Below, piece after piece: positions 1-3,827 of a stretch of DNA of 7,856 nt. The number at the start of each line of letters is the position of its first letter. Position 1 is the first letter of the stretch. This stretch comes from an uncultured Eubacteriales bacterium (GTDB lineage Bacteria; Bacillota; Clostridia; Lachnospirales; Bianqueaceae): positions 1 to 7,856 of the forward strand of contig ONYR01000296.1 in the NCBI GenBank assembly GCA_900322165.1. Reading direction: 5' to 3'. The notes below the pieces were generated by a model that saw nothing but the letters and a program-made list of their open reading frames with translations, was not told the DNA's origin and did no database searches. The translations under genes and the position numbers were made by a program.

Positions 1-41
1 AGCGAAAGAAAACATTGGGGTGCCAGACAGTCAGCCAAAGA

Positions 42-58
42 TACCGATGCTGCATGGG
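42..58. repeat. Degenerate hairpin copy (collapsed unit)
   Basis: The stretch carries TACCGATGC followed directly by TGCATGGG, so both arms are present but the 18-nt centre is gone, and the right arm has lost the C of the usual TGCATCGG. The distance to the next unit is 28 nt rather than 64. This looks like a decayed or internally deleted edge copy of the array. Confidence 0.6.
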
Positions 59-69
59 AGAAGGAAGTT

Positions 70-107
70 TACCGATGCAAAGCGAAGTCAGGGCGCTTGC
101 ATCGGGG
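70..107. repeat. Array hairpin unit 1
   Basis: The left arm TACCGATGCA faces the right arm TGCATCGGGG. The pairing extends inward: AGCG at 81-84 can pair with CGCT at 94-97, with one bulged A. The two outermost positions of the right arm differ from the perfect units. The centre contains AGTCAGGGCG, close to AGTTAGGGCG in unit 3. Confidence 0.85.
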
Positions 108-133
108 ATGTTGCGAAGCAGTAATTTGAAAAC

Positions 134-171
134 TACCGATGCAAAACGCAGAAAAGTGGCTTGCATCGGGA
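134..171. repeat. Array hairpin unit 2
   Basis: The left arm TACCGATGCA faces TGCATCGGGA, leaving one A/G mismatch at the second arm position. The centre contains ACGCAGAAAAGTGGC, resembling unit 4. On the minus strand the hairpin is followed by GTTTTC. Confidence 0.85.
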
Positions 172-196
172 CTGAGTTCGAACAAAAAACTGAAAA

Positions 197-236
197 CTAC
201 CGATGCAAAGTATAGTTAGGGCGTTTGCATCGGTAG
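197..236 (-). terminator. Array hairpin unit 3, terminator-like on the minus strand
   Basis: This is the best stem of the array: CTACCGATGCAAA at 197-209 is perfectly complementary to TTTGCATCGGTAG at 224-236, giving 13 bp around a 14-nt loop. Read on the minus strand, the direction in which the ABC operon approaches, the stem is followed by TTTTCAGTTTTTTG, which resembles a rho-independent terminator tract interrupted by CAG. The plus-strand side has no such tract. Termination is inferred. Confidence 0.6.
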
Positions 237-271
237 CGTGTTGGAGTGAATGCTTTGCTGTAATATGAAAA

Positions 272-311
272 CTCCCGATGCACGGCGCAGAAAAAGCACT
301 TGCATCGGGAG
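272..311. repeat. Array hairpin unit 4 with a compensatory base-pair change
   Basis: The arms are CTCCCGATGCA at 272-282 and TGCATCGGGAG at 301-311, an 11-bp perfect stem. Relative to units 3 and 5, the second arm pair is changed from A-T to C-G on both sides, so pairing is kept. The 37-nt gap in front of it is 11 nt longer than the other gaps. On the minus strand the stem is followed by TTTTC. Confidence 0.85.
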
Positions 312-336
312 AATCTAAAAAACTGACAAAGGTCAC

Positions 337-374
337 TACCGATGCACCGGCCCTTTACGGAGCTTGCATCGGTA
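337..374. repeat. Array hairpin unit 5
   Basis: The perfect 10-bp arms TACCGATGCA and TGCATCGGTA flank an 18-nt centre that contains CTTTACGGAGCT. Unit 6 has nearly the same centre, so units 5 and 6 appear to be recent duplicates of each other. Confidence 0.85.
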
Positions 375-400
375 AAATCACCAAAAGAAGCAATTACCAC

Positions 401-438
401 TACCGATGCATCAGCCGTTTACGGAGCTTGCATCGGCG
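401..438. repeat. Array hairpin unit 6, closest to the ABC operon end
   Basis: The left arm TACCGATGCA faces TGCATCGG followed by CG, so the outer two pairs are lost and 8 bp remain. The centre GTTTACGGAGCT matches unit 5. The unit lies about 70 nt beyond the ATPase stop codon and would be the first array hairpin transcribed by read-through from the operon. Positions 439-505 show only A-rich sequence and a GC-rich patch with weak dyad symmetry next to the stop codon. Confidence 0.8.
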
Positions 439-505
439 GCGTGCCCCACAAAATACAAAAATGGAGCAACCTGCAACCCAAAACCCGTTAAAGGCTCGGC
501 CGGCC

Positions 506-1306
506 TCACTCCTTCGTCAGCAGCGTGTTGTCGGATTCGAGCTGGTAGCCGGCGACCTCGGCGAACTTGTCCATGAGGTCGCGCTTGGTGAGGTGTTTCT
601 TTTCCTCGCCGGAAATGTCCAAAATGATGTGGCCCTGGTCCATCATGATGAGGCGGTTGCCGTGGCGGATCGCGTCGGTCATGTTATGGGTAATCATGAG
701 TGTCGTGAGGTGGCTCTCCTCGACGATGCGGTCGGAGAGCTCGAGCACTTTCTTCGCGGTTGCCGGATCGAGTGCGGCCGTGTGCTCATCAAGAAGGAGC
801 AGCTTCGGCTCGGTCAGCGTCGCCATCAGAAGCGTCAGCGCCTGGCGCTGGCCACCCGAAAGCAGGCCGACCTTGATGGTCATGCGGTCCTCGAGGCCGA
901 GGCCGAGCGTCTTCAGTTTCTCGCGGAACAGCTCGCGCTCGCCCTTGGTCACGCCCCAGCCAAGCCCGCGCTTCTTGCCGCGCCGAAGCGCCAGCGCAAG
1001 GTTCTCCTCAAGCTGCATGTTCGGCGCCGTGCTCATCATCGGATCCTGGAACACGCGCCCGATTAGGGCCGCGCGCTTGTGCTCGGGGAGGGCCGTGATG
1101 TCCTGACCATCCAGGACGATGCGTCCTGAGTCTACGGGCCAGACCCCCGCAACCGCGTTCAGCAACGTCGATTTGCCCGCGCCATTGCCGCCGATGACGG
1201 TCACAAAGTCACCCGGTAGAAGGTGGAGCGAAAGGTCTTTCAGCGCGGTCTTTTCATTGACCGTGCCGATGTTAAAGGTTTTGTGAAGGTGTTCGAGTTT
1301 AAGCAT
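506..1306 (-). CDS. ABC transporter ATP-binding protein (TrpZ-like importer ATPase)
   Basis: This 266-residue protein is the cytoplasmic ATPase that should power the adjacent permease. All ABC signatures are intact: Walker A GGNGAGKST at 39-47, Q-loop Gln87, signature LSGGQ at 149-153, Walker B LLLLDE at 169-174, D-loop ALD at 178-180 and switch His207. The variant LLLLDEHTAALDP around Walker B is typical of ATPases paired with DUF534 binding proteins, as in the TrpXYZ importers. The start chosen (MLKLEHLHK) sits 8 nt after a perfect AAGGAGG; an upstream in-frame ATG would add 29 residues that lie inside the permease gene and lack family resemblance. The start overlaps the permease stop by 8 nt, which suggests translational coupling. 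It is the last gene of the operon. The family assignment is firm; the transported substrate cannot be read from the ATPase. Confidence 0.95.
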   Translation of the reverse strand: MLKLEHLHKTFNIGTVNEKTALKDLSLHLLPGDFVTVIGGNGAGKSTLLNAVAGVWPVDSGRIVLDGQDITALPEHKRAALIGRVFQDPMMSTAPNMQLEENLALALRRGKKRGLGWGVTKGERELFREKLKTLGLGLEDRMTIKVGLLSGGQRQALTLLMATLTEPKLLLLDEHTAALDPATAKKVLELSDRIVEESHLTTLMITHNMTDAIRHGNRLIMMDQGHIILDISGEEKKHLTKRDLMDKFAEVAGYQLESDNTLLTKE

Positions 1307-2327
1307 GCTCCGTCCCTCCTTCACCATCGTCTTGATTGGAAGATTCATCGGAGCTCGCCGCTGCGGAACCCCCCGCGCCCACTGCGACCGCATTCTTCCC
1401 GGCCCTTCTAAAGCTTGTGCGTGACTGCTCGCGCAGGTAGGGGACCGCGAGGAAGACAGCGACGATGATCGCGGTAAAGAGCTTCAGGTCGTTCGAGTCG
1501 AGCTTCAGCCACAGGACGATGACAACCACCATGTAATACAGGATGCCGCCGATGACCGTGAACGAAAGCGTGCCGTAGAAGTTCAGGTGCTTTTTGAGGA
1601 GCGCGCGGCCGATGACTTCGCCGATGATGACGGCCGCAAGGCCGATGACGATCGCGCCGCGGCCCATGTTGATGTCCGCGAAGCCCTGGTACTGCGCCAT
1701 CAGGCCGCCTGCGAGGGCGACAAGGCCGTTCGAAAGCGAGAGGCCGAGGACCTTCATGTTGTTGATGTTGATGCCGAGCGCGCGGCTCATGGCCGGGTTG
1801 TTGCCGGTCGCACGGATCGCGGAGCCTTGCTCGGTACCGAAATACCAATACATCAGCGAAATCAGAACGACCGCGATGATCGCGCCGGTCAGGATCGCGG
1901 AGGGGATGTGGCGGGACGAGAGGATCAGGTGGTACTTGTCAACGCTGATCGCCTTGTTCGCCGACATGCCCATGATGTGCAGGTTGATCGAATAGAGCGC
2001 GAACTGCGTCAGGATGCCCGCGAGGATCGCCGGGATGCCGAGCTTGGTGTGGAGCATGCCGGTCACGAAGCCGGCGAGCGAGCCGACGATGAGCGCGCAC
2101 AGAAGCGCCAGCCAAGCCGGACGACCGGAGAGGATGAGCATGGCCGCGACCGCGCCGCCCGTGGTGAACGAGCCGTCGACGGTCAGGTCGGCTACGTCAA
2201 GAAGCCGGTAAGTGATGTAAATGCCGAGCGCCATGATGCCCCAGACAAGGCCCTGCGCGATACCGCCGGGCATGTTTTTCAGGAGCTTCAGGATGCTGAG
2301 CGAAGCGAAATAAACTTGCGGAGTCAA
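1299..2327 (-). CDS. ABC transporter permease (TrpY-like, BPD_transp_2 type)
   Basis: This 342-residue integral membrane protein should form the transport channel of the importer. Hydrophobic segments run from about residue 20 to 298, with roughly eight or nine predicted membrane spans. The motif LLDVADLTVDGSF at 42-54 and the loop AIRATGNNPAMSRALGIN at 170-187 are characteristic of permeases encoded with DUF534 binding proteins (the tryptophan or aromatic importer group). The start is TTG, 8 nt after AAAGGAAA; the next candidate, ATG at residue 19 (MPGGIAQG), has no ribosome binding site, though family similarity begins only about there, so a shorter start is not excluded. After the last span, residues 302-342 form an unusual tail rich in Gly, Ser, Ala, Asp and Glu that I would not expect in this family. 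The gene is separated by 116 nt from the binding-protein gene and overlaps the ATPase gene. Confidence 0.92.
   Translation of the reverse strand: MTPQVYFASLSILKLLKNMPGGIAQGLVWGIMALGIYITYRLLDVADLTVDGSFTTGGAVAAMLILSGRPAWLALLCALIVGSLAGFVTGMLHTKLGIPAILAGILTQFALYSINLHIMGMSANKAISVDKYHLILSSRHIPSAILTGAIIAVVLISLMYWYFGTEQGSAIRATGNNPAMSRALGININNMKVLGLSLSNGLVALAGGLMAQYQGFADINMGRGAIVIGLAAVIIGEVIGRALLKKHLNFYGTLSFTVIGGILYYMVVVIVLWLKLDSNDLKLFTAIIVAVFLAVPYLREQSRTSFRRAGKNAVAVGAGGSAAASSDESSNQDDGEGGTEHA
1315..1321 (-). promoter_or_regulatory. Ribosome binding site of the ATPase gene
   Basis: Read on the minus strand this is AAGGAGG, a full anti-16S match, ending 8 nt before the ATG at 1306. It lies inside the 3' end of the permease coding region and decides the ATPase start. 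Confidence 0.85.
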
Positions 2328-2335
2328 CGAAATAG

Positions 2336-2343
2336 TTTCCTTT
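2336..2343 (-). promoter_or_regulatory. Ribosome binding site of the permease gene (supports the TTG start)
   Basis: The minus-strand sequence is AAAGGAAA, 8 nt before the TTG at 2327. No comparable site precedes the internal ATG at residue 19, so this site is the main argument for a TTG start. It is weaker than the sites of the other two operon genes, which would fit lower permease synthesis. Confidence 0.65.
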
Positions 2344-2355
2344 CAGGGAGAGTCG

Positions 2356-2413
2356 AGCGCGGCCGCGCAGGATTTGGCAGAAACCGCGGCAAGCGGCCTG
2401 GGACGGCCGCGCT
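2356..2413 (-). other. GC-rich inverted repeat between binding-protein and permease genes
   Basis: AGCGCGGCCG at 2356-2365 is perfectly complementary to CGGCCGCGCT at 2404-2413, with 38 nt between. It fills much of the 116-nt gap between the first and second genes. In mRNA such a structure could protect the binding-protein message from 3' decay or reduce read-through, raising binding protein over permease as many import operons do. No T-tract follows, so a full terminator is unlikely. The role is inferred. Confidence 0.55.
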
Positions 2414-2427
2414 GCCGCCGCCGCTAA

Positions 2428-2441
2428 AGCCGTTCGCGGCT
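2428..2441 (-). other. Short hairpin just after the binding-protein stop codon
   Basis: On the minus strand AGCCG, CGAA, CGGCT forms a 5-bp GC-rich stem with a four-base loop beginning 2 nt after the TAA, followed by TTT only. It may act with the larger inverted repeat next to it as a partial terminator or mRNA stabiliser. The short stem makes this a weak call. Confidence 0.4.
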
Positions 2442-2443
2442 AA

Positions 2444-3409
2444 TTAGTCCTCCGGAATCGCGACATAGCCTTCGGGAATGGTGATGCCGAGGGCCTCGCA
2501 GATGGCGGGATTGTACTCTTTAGTGAAGTCGGCGTAAGCGATCTCCATCTCGCCCGGGTTCGCGCCGTTCACGAGGATCTCGTAAGCCATCTCGCCGGTC
2601 TTGTAGCCGAGGTTGTAGTAGGAAATGGACAGGGTCGCAATACCGCAGCCCTTGCAGAGGCCTTCCTCACCGCAGACGATCGGGACGCCCGCGTTGAGCG
2701 CGACGTTGTTGATGAGCTCGGTGTTGGAAGCGGCCGTGTTGTCGGTCGGAATGTAGAGAACATCGCTCTCGTCGCAGGCGGTCTGGACGACCTGAGCGAC
2801 ATCGTTGGAGTCTGCGAAGGTGTATTCCTTGAGGGTGTAGCCCATCGCGCTTGCGGCCTCGGTGAAGGCTTCGGCCTGCACCTTGGAGTTCGGTTCAGCG
2901 GAGCAGTAGACGATGCCGACGTTGACGGCGTCGGGGAAGAGTTCGTTCAGGACCTTCGCCTGTTCGGATTCGGGAACGCGGTCGGAGGTGCCGGAGATGT
3001 TGGTGCCGGTCGCGCCGGTCCAACCATCGATCTCAAGCGCGGACGCATAATCGGTGACGGACGTGCCGAGGATCGGGATCGTGCCGGTCGCAGACTGCGC
3101 GGCAAGCAGGGCAGGTGTCGCGTTCGCCATGATGAGGTCGACCTCCTCACCAACGAACTGGTTGCAGATGACGGAGCAGGTCGCGGAATCGCCGGACGCG
3201 TTCTGTTCCATGAACTTGACCTTGTCGCCAAGCTTCTCGGTCAGAGCGTCCTTGAAGCCCTGGGTCGCCGCGTCGAGCGCAGGATGCTGCACGAGCTGGC
3301 AGATACCGACCGTATACGTACCATCGCCGCTGGCGGAACCATCGCCGGAGCAGGCGGTCAAAGACAAAGCAAGTGCGAGAATGCAAATCAGGGATACGAG
3401 CTTTTTCAT
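2444..3409 (-). CDS. ABC transporter substrate-binding lipoprotein (DUF534/TrpX-like)
   Basis: This 321-residue secreted binding protein should capture the solute outside the cell and deliver it to the permease. Residues 1-19 form a lipoprotein signal peptide with lipobox LTAC and the lipidated Cys20, followed by a short Gly/Ser/Asp linker to about residue 30. The mature domain starts TYTVGICQLVQHPALD, a hallmark opening of the ABC_sub_bind (PF04392) family, and continues with family-typical stretches such as IDGWTGATGTNISG and a C-terminal SISYYNLGYKTGEMA. Characterised relatives bind tryptophan or other aromatic amino acids, but many members have unknown ligands, so the substrate is uncertain. 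The start is the ATG 5 nt after AGGAGGAA; an in-frame start 12 residues upstream would place codons across this site. It is the first gene of the operon and has its own strong promoter. Confidence 0.93.
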   Translation of the reverse strand: MKKLVSLICILALALSLTACSGDGSASGDGTYTVGICQLVQHPALDAATQGFKDALTEKLGDKVKFMEQNASGDSATCSVICNQFVGEEVDLIMANATPALLAAQSATGTIPILGTSVTDYASALEIDGWTGATGTNISGTSDRVPESEQAKVLNELFPDAVNVGIVYCSAEPNSKVQAEAFTEAASAMGYTLKEYTFADSNDVAQVVQTACDESDVLYIPTDNTAASNTELINNVALNAGVPIVCGEEGLCKGCGIATLSISYYNLGYKTGEMAYEILVNGANPGEMEIAYADFTKEYNPAICEALGITIPEGYVAIPED

Positions 3410-3414
3410 GATAT

Positions 3415-3422
3415 TTCCTCCT
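3415..3422 (-). promoter_or_regulatory. Ribosome binding site of the binding-protein gene
   Basis: The minus-strand sequence is AGGAGGAA, 5 nt before the ATG at 3409. It fixes the start at MKKLVSLIC and lies 5 nt downstream of the leader arm that could take part in a pseudoknot, so its access could be controlled. Confidence 0.85.
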
Positions 3423-3427
3423 GAATC

Positions 3428-3477
3428 GAAGCCGAGATCGTGCAAATCATGCTAAATAAGGCACGGCTTCTTATTTA
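3428..3477 (-). promoter_or_regulatory. Structured leader of the ABC operon (candidate pseudoknot)
   Basis: In the transcript sense, TAAATAAG and CTTATTTA (3477-3470 and 3460-3453) form an 8-bp stem with a 9-nt loop. Six bases of that loop, AAGCCG, are complementary to CGGCTT at 3434-3429, just ahead of the AGGAGG. Counting the stem-closing G the complementarity is 7 bp (3464-3470 with 3428-3434). The two pairings can coexist as an H-type pseudoknot or compete at one base. The loop's GTGC also has a GCAC partner at 3437-3440 region. This arrangement could gate translation. I do not recognise it as a known riboswitch class, and it is far too short for a T-box. Confidence 0.5.
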
Positions 3478-3493
3478 ATGTGAAGATTTTTTG

Positions 3494-3522
3494 ATTGTAA
3501 ACGCTGATATAACCGATGTCAA
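3494..3522 (-). promoter_or_regulatory. Promoter of the ABC importer operon
   Basis: On the minus strand TTGACA (3522-3517) and TACAAT (3499-3494) are separated by 17 nt, close to the vegetative sigma consensus. Transcription would start near 3487, giving a leader of about 78 nt before the binding-protein gene. Confidence 0.8.
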
Positions 3523-3528
3523 TAGGTT
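3511..3528. promoter_or_regulatory. Dyad centred on the -35 box of the importer promoter (candidate operator)
   Basis: The 18-bp stretch has the symmetry AACCNATNNNNATNGGTT, with 12 of 18 positions in the dyad, and its centre coincides with the TTGACA box. A bound dimer would block polymerase, so repression is the simplest model. No regulator gene lies in the window and I do not recognise the motif. Confidence 0.45.
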
Positions 3529-3557
3529 GTGAGATATTCAGTAAATATTTTTTGCGT

Positions 3558-3574
3558 GTGTGAACTACTCACAC
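3558..3574. promoter_or_regulatory. GTGTGA-N5-TCACAC dyad in the divergent region
   Basis: Six-bp arms flank a 5-nt centre. The half-sites resemble the TGTGA/TCACA arms of CRP-type sites, but the usual spacing is 6, not 5. The centre lies about 79 bp upstream of the predicted importer transcription start, an activator-like position. It could equally be a small hairpin. Confidence 0.35.
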
Positions 3575-3641
3575 GGGCCGGGATGTTTGAATTGGACGGC
3601 AGCTGCCAAAAGTTGTTGCGAATTCATTCCTAAGACGTGTT

Positions 3642-3684
3642 TATTCAGCGGTGAAAAGCAAAAAATGCGGTTGACCGCTGAATA
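3642..3684. promoter_or_regulatory. Perfect 11-bp inverted repeat overlapping the peptidase promoter
   Basis: TATTCAGCGGT at 3642-3652 and ACCGCTGAATA at 3674-3684 are exact reverse complements separated by 21 bp. Their centres are 32 bp apart, about three helical turns. The right half-site begins inside the -35 box and extends into the promoter spacer, so a bound regulator would occlude it. It might instead fold as a hairpin in an upstream transcript. Confidence 0.55.
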
Positions 3685-3699
3685 TGTGCAAGATATACT
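3671..3699 (+). promoter_or_regulatory. Promoter of the clostripain-like lipoprotein gene
   Basis: TTGACC at 3671-3676 and TATACT at 3694-3699 are 17 nt apart. Transcription would begin near 3706, leaving an untranslated leader of about 122 nt. Confidence 0.75.
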
Positions 3700-3749
3700 G
3701 CCGATAGGACTATCATTAACTTGTGCTAAATCAAGTTTATCTGTGAGTA

Positions 3750-3770
3750 TTTACAGCTGACAGCTGTAGT
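3750..3770 (+). other. Hairpin in the leader of the peptidase gene
   Basis: ACAGCT and AGCTGT flank a 3-nt loop GAC, and pairing extends outward by T-A, T-G and A-T to a 9-bp stem. No T-tract follows, so it is not an obvious terminator; mRNA stability or an operator are possible. The core repeats CAGCTG twice. Confidence 0.4.
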
Positions 3771-3811
3771 CGAATATTGTAAAACGCTTTAGCCAGACGA
3801 TCTATTTGCGT

Positions 3812-3818
3812 AAAGGAG
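3812..3818 (+). promoter_or_regulatory. Ribosome binding site of the peptidase gene
   Basis: AAAGGAG ends 9 nt before the ATG at 3828. Together with the signal peptide that begins shortly after, it fixes the start of a gene whose stop lies outside the window. Confidence 0.8.
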
Positions 3819-3827
3819 ACACCCCCA

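Larger units (their letters stand above)
42..438. repeat. Array of six evenly spaced 38-nt dyad (hairpin) repeats plus one degenerate copy
   Basis: Six units begin at 70, 134, 198, 273, 337 and 401. Each has a left arm close to TACCGATGCA, a centre of exactly 18 nt, and a right arm close to TGCATCGGTA. Unit-to-unit distances are 64, 64, 75, 64 and 64 nt, so the stretches between units are 26 nt except one of 37 nt. Arms are near constant while the 18-nt centres vary, and centres match in pairs (units 1 and 3, 2 and 4, 5 and 6). A collapsed copy, with both arms nearly touching, lies at 42-58. The array sits just beyond the 3' end of the minus-strand ABC operon and is more AT-rich than the genes. 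I do not recognise it as a named repeat family. Possible roles include tandem transcription terminators or mRNA 3'-end stabilisers, REP-like elements, or a protein-binding array. Confidence 0.9.

Noticed and set aside
15..400. Small proteins encoded across the hairpin array
   Set aside because: Several short frames on both strands cross the array, but none has a ribosome binding site. Their shared DA...CIG-like residues are just translations of the repeated arms.
42..438. CRISPR array
   Set aside because: The conserved parts are 8-10-nt arms in inverted pairs, not 24-40-nt direct repeats. The intervening sequences are related to each other and no cas genes are present.
278..1066. 262-residue open frame on the plus strand
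   Set aside because: It begins inside a hairpin unit and continues antisense to the ABC ATPase, which has all its motifs intact on the minus strand.
1587..2447. 286-residue open frame on the plus strand
   Set aside because: It is antisense to the permease gene and is highly charged with no domain; a codon-bias artefact.
3410..3490. T-box riboswitch upstream of the importer
   Set aside because: The leader from the strong promoter is only about 78 nt and lacks the conserved T-box sequence and a terminator hairpin.
3511..3518. Link between the importer operator and the hairpin array through shared ACCGATG
   Set aside because: Seven matching bases are about what chance would give in nearly 8 kb on two strands, and the rest of the two motifs differs.
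3560..3760. 66-residue frame starting with GTG in the divergent region
   Set aside because: There is no ribosome binding site, the start lies within a small dyad, and the frame crosses the inverted repeat and promoter of the peptidase gene.
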